Part shown: positions 19,807 through 31,699 of the stretch, piece by piece
Layout: each line of letters begins with the position of its first letter
Numbering within the stretch: position 1 is the first letter of the stretch
Assembly: GCF_029784135.1 (NCBI RefSeq)
Contig: NC_073745.1
Span: 275,320,166 to 275,384,165 of the forward strand
Length of the DNA stretch: 64,000 nt
DNA from: Toxorhynchites rutilus septentrionalis
Taxonomy: Eukaryota; Arthropoda; Insecta; Diptera; Culicidae
Direction of reading: 5' to 3'
The notes under the pieces: model-generated
Database searches by the model: none
Told to the model about the DNA's origin: nothing
The model's input: the letters and a program-made list of their open reading frames with translations, nothing else
Made by a program: the position numbers and the translations under genes

Positions 19807-20400
19807 TTTACAAAAATTTCTGTCTTATTTCTAATATATTATTGATTTTAACAATAATCTCGAAAAAAAAAATAACAAAACAAAAATAAATTATGATAAT
19901 AATATTAAACAATGAACAAATGAATTGAATAATAATATTAATATTAAATATGTGTACCTTAAAATAAAAGTTGTTCCGATACTGCGCTCTACTGCCCTAA
20001 CCAGGGAGAGACAGAGGCTACGCGCTATGGATCAACACAATAGCGCAAGAATAGCTCACACGGTCATGTGATGATAATTCCCGTTAACGACAGCCACACG
20101 ATGGCGATCCCGTTATGCCGATGTTCAACAGCCGCCAAGGGCTGCAAGCTGCAAGAGCGCTGCTTCCTTTGTTCCACTTCACAAAAGGTCAATTCGAAAG
20201 CGGACAGCAATGACCTTCACTCGTACACTATACCAATCGCATAATAGTAAAAGTGACAACGCACAATAACGACACTGAACTTTACTCGTCAAGAGTTGGA
20301 TAGCGAATGAAAATTGTGGTTTAATTCTAAACATTATAAGAAAATTGGCATGACATTTTCGGTGTCGCAATAATTTCGTGTTCGCCCCTTAGTCCTACGT
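19807..20400 (-). promoter_or_regulatory. Probable 5' untranslated/internal promoter region of LINE A
   Basis: This region lies directly upstream of ORF1 and is more GC-rich in 19980-20250 than its surroundings. I-clade LINEs carry their promoter inside the 5' untranslated region, so a promoter is expected here, but no core motif could be assigned with confidence. Confidence 0.3.
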
Positions 20401-20709
20401 CAACAGGAAAATAATAAATTTGTTCTGTTTGTTTCATCTTAGTTCAGGCAAATAGCGTTTGATTTTGGTTGTTCCAATTAAAATGGAAAAAAAATGTATC
20501 TTAATGGAATTGTTGTGTTCCGGTCAGCATTGGATCAATTACGACCAAAGAATGGTGACAGCATATTGATAGGTGATTTTGATAGGGTGGAAATCGTTTT
20601 GGGAATATACGAGTGTCGTTCAAAAAATAAGTTTCAGTGCCTCAGAAATCGCGGAAAAATAAAGTTAGGACAAAAAACAAGGTGATTTTCGTAATCTATG
20701 TTTTATTTT

Positions 20710-20875
20710 CTATTCTTCTACATAATCGTCGTAACGTTCGAGGCATTTTTCATAGCGTGGCACGAGTTTTTCTATTCCGAGCGCGAAGTGCATAACTTTA
20801 TGAAGTACGATGTAAATGCGTCACGAATTTCTTCAGTGTTATCGAATCGTTGACCGCCGAACGCCTGTACTCAAG
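20710..20875 (-). pseudogene. Mariner transposase C-terminal scrap
   Basis: On the minus strand the segment reads RFDNTEEIRDAFTSYF and, after a one-base shift, LVPRYEKCLERYDDYVEE followed by a stop. This is the usual C-terminal tail of mariner transposases. A possible inverted end, GAGTGTCGTTCAAAAAATA, lies just beyond (20610). Everything N-terminal is missing where repeat R2 begins. Confidence 0.65.
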
Positions 20876-20879
20876 AAAA

Positions 20880-21125
20880 AAACTATGTTCCAGAGCGTCG
20901 ATTTTTGACAATAAAAAAAAAATTTCGAGGTGACACTGGATCTCGACGTTTCATGCAATTTTAAGACATTTGGCATCAGTTTTTTTTTCGAAAACCCCGA
21001 TTTCCTTTTGGGTGGTTTTTCGATTTTCGAAAAACTCTCTCCATTAGGTCCGATTGCTACTCTCCCTTAAGTCCGATTGGGCTGATATTTGGCATAGGGT
21101 GTTTTTTCGAGGTGGTAAACATTTT
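20880..21125 (+). repeat. Repeat R2, copy b
   Basis: Shares the R2 blocks 'GTTTCATGCAATTTTAAGAC', 'GATTGGGCTGATATTTGGC' and 'GTGTTTTTTCGAGGTGG'. It abuts the 3' end of LINE B. Confidence 0.6.
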
Positions 21126-21630
21126 TTTTTTCCAAAGTATATATTTTTATAAAGGCTCATATGGCGTTAGCCTCACGGGGCCGGGAGTTCAATACAATTT
21201 TTCTTATTATCTATGTTAGTTATATGTAACCGATTACTCGCGGTTGGCTCGAGGTTAGTATTACAAGTGTTTTCGTAATTGGGATGTTGCTGTCTCCAAT
21301 GCTCTGTACGTGTGCCCGACACGGGATACTTCCTATTGGGATGCAGCTGACCATTAATCAGCAACGCCCCCCTAGTCTGTACCTCATATCTAGCGTGGTG
21401 CGTCTTTCTCGACTCGAGGAATCCAGGATAGAATGGTCACTAGCCGGCGCAATCATCAGTTCGTGTAGAGTTGTCATGAGCGGTACAACCTTTGGCTCTT
21501 GTTGAATGATCTGCACAACCTTTGGCCCGTGTGTCTGTAAAGAGTGTGTGTATGTATTGCCGCGACTAAGTAAAAGTTTATCGATCGGATAGTAGGGATA
21601 TGAAACGGGGACACAACGAAGGAAACATCA

Positions 21631-24600
21631 TTAAACGTTGACATCGGCGTTTCTGAGGAACAGGTATAGATGAAGCAGAAGATCAGGATCACGGCTACCT
21701 AAGATATCCCGGACGGGGATATCCGATTGTCTGCCTTGTGCTCTTAGTGCTCTAGAGAGCTGAGAGCGAGCAGCATGGAACCGGATACACGACCAGACAA
21801 CATGCTCGATGTCGTGGTAGCCATCGCCACAATCACAAAGATTGTTTGCTGCGAGCCCAATGCGATAGAGATGCGCGTTTAGGTTGTAGTGATTGGACAT
21901 AAGCCGAGATATCACGCGAATGAAATCACGACCTACATTCAATCCCTTGAACCATGCCCTCATCGAGACCTTAGGGATAATCGTGTGTAACCAACGACCA
22001 AACTCATCTCCACTCCACATGCGCTGCCAACTTACGAGCGTATACTGACGAGGAATGTGGAAAAATTCATTATAAGCAATTTGCCTTTCAAAAAGAGTGC
22101 CTTCTAAAGCGCCCACCTCAGCTAGCGAGTCCGCTTTCTCATTCCCCGGAATCGAGCAATGAGAGGGAACCCATGCTAAGGTAATCTTGAATAATTTTTC
22201 GACCAAAACATTCAATAGTTGTCTTATTCTTGTTAGGAAATAAGATGAGCGTTTATCAACCTTCATTGAGCGGATTGCCTCTAATGAGCTGAGACTGTCT
22301 GAAAAAATAAAATAGTGGTCGATGGGCAATGTTTCAATGATCCCCAGTGCGTAGTATATCGCACCCAGTTCAGCAACATACACGGAACAAGGATCTTTGA
22401 GTTTGAAAGAGGCACTGGAAATTTCATTAAAGATGCCAAAGCCAGTGGACCCGTTTATGAATGAACCGTCAGTAAAGAACATTTTATTAGATCTAACTAT
22501 GCCCCCATATTCTGCCGAAAATATCGGCGGAATAAAATCTGAGCGTAGATGATCTGGGATTCCATGGATTTTTTGTCGCATGGACAGATAAAAAATGACA
22601 GAAGAATTGCAAAAGTATGGGAAGCAAACTTGGTTGGAGATGCCTGGTGAAGGGTGCACGTCGTGGGTAAGGTACTCATGGTATAAAAACATAAAACTTG
22701 ACTGAGGAATCAGTTGGAGTAGATTTTCAAAGTTATCAATCACCAATGGATTCATGATCTTGCAACGGATGAGAAATCTGTAGGATAATTCTGTGAACCG
22801 AAGAGTAAGCGGGGGTACTCCTGCCAAAACTTCGAGACTCATCGTATGTGTCGAATGCAAACACCCCATTGCTATACGCAAGCAACGATATTGTATTCTC
22901 TCCAGCTTGAGAATATGAATCCTGGCAGCTGATCGGAAGCAAAAACTGCCATATTCTAACACTGATAATATCGTTGTTTTGTATAACTGAATGAGGTCTC
23001 CTGGATGGGCACCCCACCATGTTCCGGTTATTGTGTGGAGAAAATTGATTCTTTGCTGGCATTTCTGTTTCAAATACGCAATGTGTATTCCCCAGGTACA
23101 TTTAGAGTCAAAATATACTCCAAGGTATTTGAAAAACATCGAGTGCTTGATCGTTTTGCCGGATAGGTGAAGCTGGAATTGGGCGGGTTCGTGCTTCCTA
23201 GAAAAAACGACCATTTCGGTTTTCTCCGTAGAGAATTCGATACCCAGCTTGAGAGCCCACGTGAACAGATTGTTCAGGGTATCTTGCAAGGATTTTTGCA
23301 GAACGGCGGGATTAGTACCCGTGATGGAAATAACTCCATCGTCTGCAAGTTGTCTCAGCGTGCAGTCTCTAGTTAGACAATCATCTATATCATTGACGTA
23401 AAAACTGTACAAGAGGGGGCTTAGGCAGGAGCCTTGTGGTAGGCCCATAAAACTGTATCGAGAAGATTTCAAGCTGCCATGATTGAAAAACATGTGCTTT
23501 TCTGACAGTAAATTGTACAGGAAATTATTCAGAATTGGTGAAAGTCCACGATTATGAAGCTTCTCTGAGAGAATTTCCATGGAAACTAAATCAAATGCCC
23601 CTTTGATATCGAGAAAAACGGAAGCCATTTGTTCTTTGCGAGCAAATGCGATTTGGATTTCAGAAGATAGCAGCGCTAGACAATCATTTGTCCCTTTACC
23701 TCGGCGGAAGCCAAACTGCGTATTTGACAGCAAATTGTTCGTTTCGACCCACTTGTCCAAACGAAGTAGAATCATTTTCTCTAACAATTTGCGAATACAG
23801 GATAACATTGCAATCGGCCTATACGAGTTGTGATCGCAAGCCGGCTTGTTGGGTTTCCGTATGGCTATCACTCTCACTTGTCTCCAGTCATGCGGGACAA
23901 TATTCAGCTCCAGAAACTTGTTGAACAAGTTCAGCAAACGCTGTTTTGCCAAGTCGGGAAGATTCTTCAACAAGTTGAATTTAATCTTGTCCGACCCCGG
24001 AGCTGAATTGTTACATGAGAGGAGGGCAATTGAGAATTCCACCATCGAAAAATTCTCATAGTCGCATTGGAGCGGAATGTCGCGTACGACGCTTTGTGCA
24101 GGAACGGAATCGGGACAAACCTTTCTTGCAAATTTGAAAATCCAACGGTCAGAGTATTCCTCACTTTCATTTGTATGGTTCCAGCCACGCATTCTCCTAG
24201 CCGTATTCCAAAGAGTGCTCATAGCGGTCTCCCTTGACAAACCATTGACGAACTTTCGCCAATATCCACGCTTTTTTGCTTTAATCAGACCTTTTAGTTT
24301 GGCTTCTAGAGCTTGGTGCTTTCGAAACCATTCCACTAGTCCAGTTTTCCGGAATTTTTTGAAAGCGGATGATTTTTCAAGGTAGACCTTTGAACACTCC
24401 TTGTCCCACCAAAGTGATGGAGGACGACGTCGTAAAGTGGTAGCAGGAACACGTTTCTTTTGAGCTTGAAGTGCGCTTTCGTAAATCAAACTCGATATAA
24501 AATTATACTCTTCGAGTGGAGGAAGTTCATGCATTGAAACAAGTGCTTCAGATATTATTTCTGCAAATTTTCTCCAGTCAATATTTTTCGTGAGGTCATA

Positions 24601-25310
24601 CGCAATATCGACTGACTCACGAGAACCTGATTCATTGGCGATCGATAAAATTATTGGCAGGTGGTCACTACCGTGGGGATCTTGGATTACCTTCCACGTG
24701 CAATTCAGGGATAACGAAGAAGAGCAAAGTGATATGTCTAGCATGCTTGCCCGTGCAGGAGGGTTGGCTATTCTAGTTGCTTCTCCAGTATTCAAAACTG
24801 TCAATTTGAAGTTGTCACACAGATCATAAATCAAAGTGGCACGCTTGTCATCGTAAAGTGAACCCCATGCTGTTCCATGGGAGTTGAGGTCACCTAAGAT
24901 TAGCCGCGGCTCCGGCAGTGCCTCGATGATATCAAAAAACTGATGGCGGCCAACCATAGTTCTTGGAGGAATATATATCGAGGCAATGCAGAGGTCTTTG
25001 CCATTGATTTGTGTCTGGCAAGCGACAACTTCAATGCCTGTCATCGATGGGAGAGCGACTCTAATAGTACGCCACCAGCGATCCCCAATAGTACGCCACC
25101 AAACGAGTCATTTCGATCGAGGCGAATAATGTTGAAATCGTGGAAATTCAGTTCGTCGGCTGAAGAAAGCCATGTTTCACAGAGGGAAAATACATCACAG
25201 TTAGAACTATGAATTAAAAATTTAAATTGATCTAGTTTAGGGATGATGCTTCTGCAATTCCACTGTATTACAGTGGTCAAATCCTTGACCTCTTGCACTG
25301 AATCAGGCAT
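21631..25310 (-). pseudogene. LINE B ORF2, broken near the N-terminus
   Basis: Residues 1-75 (from 25310) carry the endonuclease start, VIQWNCRSIIPKL and CETWLSSADELNFHDFN. The frame is then lost at 25045-25100, where a 15-bp segment (AATAGTACGCCACCA) occurs twice 24 bp apart. From 25044 a 1137-residue frame covers the remaining endonuclease (LILGDLNSHGTAWG, GSDHLPIIL), reverse transcriptase (FLDIKGAFDLVSME, GLPQGSCLSPLLYSFYVND, LADDGVIS), RNase H (FFTDGSFINGS, YVAELGAIYYAL, FSDSLSSLEA, GNEKADSLAE) and the C-terminal CDCGDGYHDIEHVVWSC cluster. The usual GDFN is GDLN here. Apart from the one lesion the gene is open. Confidence 0.9.
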
Positions 25311-26709
25311 CGAGGGAAATGAACGCTGCTAAAAAACCACATTTTTCTTTCAAAAATGTTCTCACAATCGGAAGCAAACATAATACTATGCTTTTAAGAG
25401 GGTCATTTATATTTAAAGCATTTAAAATGTTGTCCACCAGGTCAGAAAGCGCAAGCAAACCAGATTGTGGCTGTTGCCTCGACCGCGAAAATGGAACAGA
25501 CGGGGTGGGTGCTGCTCCGGGAAGTGCTGAGGACCCCTGGTGCGTAGAAGAACCGCTTAAACCAGGAGGTACTTGCTTCGGTCTATTCTCAGCACGTTCG
25601 ATACGAGGTTTCATTCCAACTTGGGAAGTGTCGGTCTTCTTTCTGGGGAGTGATGGAAAAGAAGTAATTTTTCTTTTCCTAATGGCACCCTGCGATGTAC
25701 CGGAACTTCCTGCATTGGGAGCGTCAGCAACAGGCTCGTCGTTCTGCAGAATGGAGTAGGGATTGTCCTGAGTCGTTGAGGCGGAACTCTTAAGCATTTC
25801 TGCATAAGTCCGCTTGGAACGTTCCTTAAAGGAACGCTTGAGTTTTTCCCCTCGTTGTATGTACGTTGTATGTTGAGAAAGATCATGGGGGGCCCCGTCG
25901 CAATGAAGACACTTGCGCTCTTTTGCGCAAGAAGTCCCATCATGACTCTCTCCACAATCTGCGCAACGTTGTTTATTGCAACAATAGGCGGCCGTGTGAC
26001 CGAGTTGCATACATTTGTTGCATTTCATTACCCGGGGTACAAACAACCGAACAGGTAAACGATGAGCACCTATTGCAACGTAGTTTGGAAGAGCGGAATC
26101 CTCAAATGTCACTCGAAAAGAGTTTGTCCGATTGAGAACTCGTTTGTCATTTTTAAGTGACACAGACTTCAGTCGATCGCATTCAAGAATCTTCACACTT
26201 TTAAGTGAGGAATTCTTGTAGCGACCGACACCATCGAGTATCTCTTTTCGAGTCAAACCCTATTCGTTTATTACACCGTCTATTTCAACGTTGCAACAGG
26301 GTACATATACGCGATACTCAATCGCAAAGAGATCACAGCGCGTTATTGCATTCGCTTGGGTCCTGCAAGAGACGACAACTCGTAATTTGTCTGGCCCCAT
26401 CCGAGTAATTTCAGTAACTTTGGAAAATTTCTGCGTTAGTTCTTTTGAGATGCGAATGACATTAAGAGGTTTTGATTTTCGTCTAAAGTATACAATGAAT
26501 GGACCTTTGAATCCCTCCGGGTATTCCTTTAGACGAAAATCATGTTTTTCATCAAATTCCTCATCTTCAGAACTTTCTACTTCATACACAGAATTTTCCT
26601 CCTCAACGTCTGCTTCATCCTCCTGCTCTTCAGGAGGTGGGTCAGCATCAGAAACATTCAATGTCTGAGACAAAGAGATGTCTGCTCCCATACATACAAG
26701 CATTTTCAA
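25303..26709 (-). pseudogene. LINE B ORF1, one in-frame stop
   Basis: Residues 1-149 (26709-26263) form an acidic N-terminus and the start of the folded region (PEGFKGPFIVYFRRKSKP). An in-frame TAG at 26260-26262 interrupts, and the same frame then runs open to 25303. The second part holds three zinc knuckles (CNKCMQLGHTAAYC, CADCGESHDGTSC, CLHCDGAPHDLSQH); the third lacks a final Cys. The acidic N-terminus differs from the Ser-rich one of LINE A. An internal ATG at 26691 (MGADISL) could be the true start. The stop codon overlaps the ORF2 start. Confidence 0.85.
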
Positions 26710-26720
26710 GCTTTTGAAAA

Positions 26721-29195
26721 AGGTGCTTATATTTGTTCATTTCAGCGCAATTTTTTTGCCGAAGATGAAATGATGTCTACCAACGTTAGTTTGGGTGTTG
26801 TTTTTCAGATAATACCATTCTCTAAATATTTAATGGTTCCCAATGCTTAATGAATAGGACAATCAATATGAGAATATATGAGGGTAAAGAAACATTAAAA
26901 TGTTCTATTTTAGTATGGTCTAATTTTGGCAATATTAATTTTTCTTGTTGCGGAAATTAAACAGGTGCAGAAATAGATTTGCTTGTTTAGTATATTGATG
27001 TGTAAATATGGCTATACCAAAACGAGTGCGAACAAGCTAGAATATGGTAATTAAATACCACATCGCATCATCCTACAAATTGAAAAAAAATCTTTGTGTT
27101 GTTCCCCTTTTCTGATTTATTGACAGTAAATCATAGTATATTCATCAACCATAAACACTTTGCAGCTTTGAACACGACTCGATTGTTTCTGAAAACTATT
27201 ATAAACTCTCGTTTCGTATCAAATTAAATATCGTGCATAAAGTAACTATGCGAATTATGGCACATTCAAAATCTTTTTTTTTCTCTTTGTACAAGCATTC
27301 TTCTGGATCAGTTCAATCGTGGCCTCTTTCATGTACACCGGTCCTGTCCATCCGGTTAACGATCGGCGGTCATTTATCATTAAGTTTTATTGCACACAAA
27401 GATCGGTTCTGACGCTCCCTCAGGTCGAACTAAGAATAGCTTTCAACAGTTTTGGGTTCTATGATCAGCACAAATAGATGGAGCCGTTGCCAAGTGGCGG
27501 GAATTCGTCTAACCTGGCCGTTGAGAGTACACTCTTTTTTGTTTCGTCAGTTTGATCGAGATTGGCAAAAACTATCGATTTTATGTCACAAGATTTCAGC
27601 AAGATTCGGCGATGACTTATATAATGCAAAAAGAGTTCTGAGTCGTTTTTTTCTAGTGTTAATTTCAGTTGTGACCTTGATTCGTTCGTTTACTATTCGG
27701 TGAATGGTTTATGCTATACAAAAGCTCGTTAGAATTCAATATTATATAACAAACTCATTACCTAAGAGGCTCTACTTACTACAAGTTATCAATGTGGTGA
27801 CTTAATATCAGCTTCCAAACCACATTTATTTTGACAAGCAGTTTCGCATCCGATCTACGATCTCAAAGTAAGTTGATCATGACCTTGGCAACATGTTACG
27901 CATATTCAGTTACTGTACGAACACCACGTGGCTGGTAGTTATTATTTCCCTTCAATCGTGATACAGATGACATGATAATTATTTCAGTATAAGCCTCTGA
28001 ACATACTTATCATATATCTCTAAATATTCCTTTAAAAATATCCATTGAATCGGTTCTATTAATGGAACACACGATACATCAAACAGCAGCACGATGTCGA
28101 TGTTATATAATCAGAAACCGCGTGGGTTAATCCATCACAGCACAAATCCTTCTAGCTGTCACCAGTTCCAAGCTATATCGACTTTAAATGACTCTGCCAA
28201 TGAACGTTCGTAAAGTTCAGCTTGAAATCTCGTTCTACAATCGTTACCAATAAGAGCAATCTCGAATCCATCCCAAATCCTGTCGCTCTGGATTAGATCC
28301 GCAACCTGTTTTAGTAGTTGGTTAATTACACATAGCACTCCACACCCAGACTGCCCAAGGCTAGAACAGATTTTAGCGTGCCCGAGGTCCAATAAAATAA
28401 CCTTCTAAACTTCTTAGAACAGATTGACTGAAATATTCTTGTTGGCGCCTTGATTCACTATCACGCAAACAGCAATGGGCAATTAATGATGTTCCGCGGA
28501 GATTTTTTTTTTTCGATCGTTCTATGGCTCAGCCCGCTCCCCAAAAATTTTCCTCGTCAAGGTTGATTTGAGCTGCTATAAAAAACGATTACGATGGGAG
28601 CGGTAAATTATAAGCCGCGATTAACAGAGAAAAAAAAGAGTTGATTCTCTGTACACAAGCCATTCGATTTGGTCCCGATCTGGATCGGTTGGCACATGCG
28701 CGCTCCAAGGTCAATACCATGGGGCCGGAAACCTCGGCGTGGAACAGAAGCGAATCTGCAATTATGGCATATTCATATTTGTGGAATCTCAGGTTGGCAT
28801 CACGCCGTTGATTAGAGCCGTGCATGATGGCATGAATTAGTTTTTCTTTGTCTGTCATGATTGCGGCTAAACGTTGAACTCAGATAGGGGGGTTGATTGC
28901 GGACGCAAAGGGAGAGGAATGATTTTGGATGACAGAGCAAAATTCAGGCTGGAATCAGAGTCATTTAAGACATATAAAGATGTCACGTGAGAGGTTTTAT
29001 TATTGTCAATATACGGTCATAGCATACACAGATAGTCTTGGTAGCATGAACACATTTGAACGGTTATTATCTTAGATGATACTCAGACTTGATTATATAG
29101 CTATAATCACTTATTTGAGTTGGAAAATATGATCCTTGGCGGACATTGGTTACTCATTGTCTTGATAAAACGGAACTGATAATATAATTACATAC
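26721..29195. other. No recognisable feature
   Basis: The longest stretch of the window without transposon coding, repeats shared with other parts or inverted ends. Short ORFs (27452-27703, 28589-28858) show no known domain. It may be intergenic or intronic host sequence. Confidence 0.5.
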
Positions 29196-29232
29196 CCTCT
29201 GTACTGCAAGATCCGAAGTCCTTCAAGAAGCT
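29196..29232 (-). other. Candidate micro-exon, weak
   Basis: On the minus strand a strong acceptor (long T tract, then TTTTGCAG) is followed by 37 bases and a donor-like GTATGT. The short product would include SFLKDFGSCSTEG in one frame. No neighbouring exon was found, so this rests on splice motifs only. Confidence 0.2.
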
Positions 29233-30479
29233 CTGCAAAATAAAAAAAAATACACACATTAAACTAATGAAACACTGCAATAATGATCGCACGGTTGAGT
29301 AATGGAGACTGATAAACTGTAAAAACACCTCCGCCCCTAACGAACCGGTGGATCCTCTGGGTGGTAACAGCAAGAGATTAAACGGCGCAAGCCAAAACCG
29401 TCCGATCGTTCGTTCGTTCCGTTTTTAGCAAGTTCATCGTCTTCCCTTAAAACTTTAAGAGTCCCAGTCGGCGGGCGGAACAAATCCCGATAACTCCCCC
29501 GGACGATAATTTTGACGGCACCCGTCTGGAGATGACCAACCGAAATTCTGGCAAGTCAGTTTGTCAGCCCAATGGTTGGTTGTGGGTTCGCGAGCCATAT
29601 CCGGGTGGTGGTAGTACGAGTTCAGACTTTCGCGTATATTTTTCGGACCGAAGACACACAACAAAAAAGGGATCGCTTATTTGAACTGCCTTGGGAGAGG
29701 TAGGAAAGTTTATCGGTGGGAGAGCTGGAGTGAGCTCATCTGTTTATTTTCATCTCCCATCATCCGTGATCGGTCCTTTTGTGTGTACTTTGCATGTGTG
29801 ATTAATCTTGGTGATTGATCTAATTTGCGTGCTGTTGGATCGATTGGATCGTTTTAGAAAGCCGTTCCCATGCTTTGAGATTTTGCGGATCTGGGGACGG
29901 TTCCGTTTTTGTTTGTTCGCGCAAAAAGCTCGGAGGTAGTGATTGCTTTCTGGTAGTCCAAACCGGATTTCGAAACTGGCAGGCGATTTAAGATACAATG
30001 GACGATTTATGTCAACTGTCAGCTCACATCCTAACATAGCAGTGCAGTTGAGCTACTTTTGGTTAAATTGGGTCATAAGTTTCCTTGATGAGATAAGATA
30101 AAAACGGATCGTTCTACCATAAATATGTTGAATTATTATTTTAAGAATCGTTGTATGAAGAAACAAATGAATTGCTGAATAAGTAGATAATACTTTGACG
30201 CCCAAACCAATTCAATTTTGAATTTGATTACTGCTTACAGATAATTGTTTAATACGTTGGAACTAGTTCGACTATTGTTCAACTATATACGTTTCATTTC
30301 ATTAAAATATATATACCAGGTGTACAAATATTGCATCCATTTTTTTTCATTGAAAAAACGCGTTTATTGTTTTCGAATAGTTGAAAATAACGGTTAAAAA
30401 AAGTAACGGTTGAATATTTTTTTCCGTCGGAAAAATGCTACTTAACCGAGGTGTTTTATAAGCCAAGTCAGCCATGTTC
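29233..30479. other. No recognisable gene; GC-richer block at 29440-29660
   Basis: Bases 29440-29660 are more GC-rich than the surroundings, with several CG dinucleotides, and could be a promoter or untranslated exon, but no core element or splice site decides it. Confidence 0.3.
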
Positions 30480-30690
30480 GAGTCATTCTCACACATTTTT
30501 ATACAAATTAAAGCGCTCTTCAGCGAGGGGGAATCCTCTCAAAGAAAACAGATGGTAATCGGAAGGGGCCATGTCTTGTGAATATTCCGTAGTCGCAGTT
30601 GATCCCAATAGAGTAGTTTAGCCGTTTCCCTGGTCGGTTTTACTCGGTATGACGTGGCATTGTCACTAAAAAAATAACTTTTTGTTACCT
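30480..30690 (-). pseudogene. Mariner transposase catalytic scrap
   Basis: On the minus strand a DNATSY segment, which is the second-Asp motif, is followed by LLYWDQLRL and, after a frame shift, MAPSDYHLFS, the third-Asp motif of mariner transposases. The remainder is missing and it joins the 3' end of the DUF4817-type gene next to it. It belongs to a different family from the mariner at 3.7-5.1 kb. Confidence 0.6.
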
Positions 30691-30808
30691 ACGTTACCTA
30701 GTGTAACGTTCACTTTTAACACTATGTCGTCCGGCGACATCACAGTAGTTTCAGTTAGTGGCGCGGTGATAGCACTTTAGTATCTTTTGCATTCTGTTGG
30801 TGTTTTAT

Positions 30809-31674
30809 TCAAATTTTTATCAGATTGGATAACTTATACACGTCAACAGATTTAGGGGAAATGAGGGGAAAGTCCATTTCCTGTGTCCACATACCACTAC
30901 TGTTGGAAAAAGTGTTCGTTCGCAATATGGCCATGTTTGGTCGTGTTGTGTGGCACGTGGCGCTGTCCTGCTGAAACCACATGTCATCCGTATCCATATC
31001 TTCAATTTGTGGCAAAAAAATCGATTAACATGCGGCCATAGCGCTCACCATTCACAGTTACCGTCTCGCCGTCCTCATTTTCAAAGAAATACGGCCCGAT
31101 GATCCACCAGACCATAATGCGCCCCAAACAGTGACTTTTGGCGGATGCAATGGAAATTTTGGGTGTTCGCATAGTCACAGAGCTCGAAATGTGCCTCATC
31201 GCTGAAGAAAATTTGATGCGAAAATTCAGCATTTTGCTGCTGTTGTTCGTTCACCCAATCGACGTATGCCCGACGCATTCCATGGTCACCACGCTCTAAT
31301 TTTTGTTCCAGTTGGACTTTATATGGATGTAGGTGCAAGTCCAAATGCAAAATTCGCCACAATGATGTGTTTGACAATCTCAATTGCTGAGCACGCCGTG
31401 GAATCGAAACATTCGGGTCATCCTCCACACTGGCAGCAACAGCAGCAATATTTTCAGCCGAACGCACATTACGATGATGCACAGGTTTCACAATATCCGC
31501 TACGGATACAGTTTGTTCGAATTTACGCAGTACATTAGCGATTGTGTGCTCTGTAGGCCGTCCATGACGACCAAAATCCGTCCGTAATGCTCGAAAAACA
31601 TTTGCCGGGTTTTCATCATTTTTATAATATAATTTAACAAAATTAACACGTTGTGCGATGCTAAAACAATCCAT
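30809..31674 (-). pseudogene. DUF4817-type Tc1/mariner transposase, frameshifted and 3'-truncated
   Basis: It starts MDCFSIAQRVNFVKLYYKN and shows the same N-terminal pattern as the gene at 5680: RHGRPTEHTIANVLRKFE, VRSAENIAAVAASVEDDPN and RRAQQLRLSNTSLWRIL. The catalytic part begins with FFSDEAHFEL (first Asp). A frameshift near 31135 moves the reading to VWWIIGPYFFENEDG and TVNGERYGRMLIDFF, and another near 31010 to DDMWFQQDSATCH (second Asp). The last catalytic residue is lost because a mariner scrap follows at 30690. A possible left end lies upstream near 31,770-31,790. Confidence 0.85.
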
Positions 31675-31699
31675 ATTGTAAAATGGCAGACATTCAACT

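Larger units (their letters stand above)
14301..20400 (-). mobile_element. LINE A: apparently full-length I-clade LINE (MosquI-like)
   Basis: Two open ORFs in the order ORF1 (19806-18280) and ORF2 (18243-14554), separated by 36 bp, with endonuclease, reverse transcriptase and RNase H in ORF2. The RNase H and the CCHC knuckles of ORF1 indicate the I clade; MosquI-like is a family guess. The 3' untranslated region (14301-14553) shares 'AACCGATTACTCGCGG' with LINE B. The 5' boundary is uncertain; a 'GACGTAGGACTAAGG' block near 20,395 (minus strand) resembles motifs at 43,120 and 45,196 and may mark the start. No target duplication was identified. Confidence 0.8.
21130..26720 (-). mobile_element. 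LINE B: I-clade LINE, nearly complete, inactivated
   Basis: Same organisation as LINE A but a distinct family (by eye about 60-65% protein identity in ORF2). ORF1 and ORF2 overlap by 8 bases (25303-25310) instead of being separated by 36 bp. The 3' end reads into a 'TTTATAAAAATATATA'-like tail near 21,140 and corresponds to the 3' end of LINE C. ORF1 holds one stop and ORF2 one frameshift. The 5' untranslated region could not be delimited. Confidence 0.85.
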
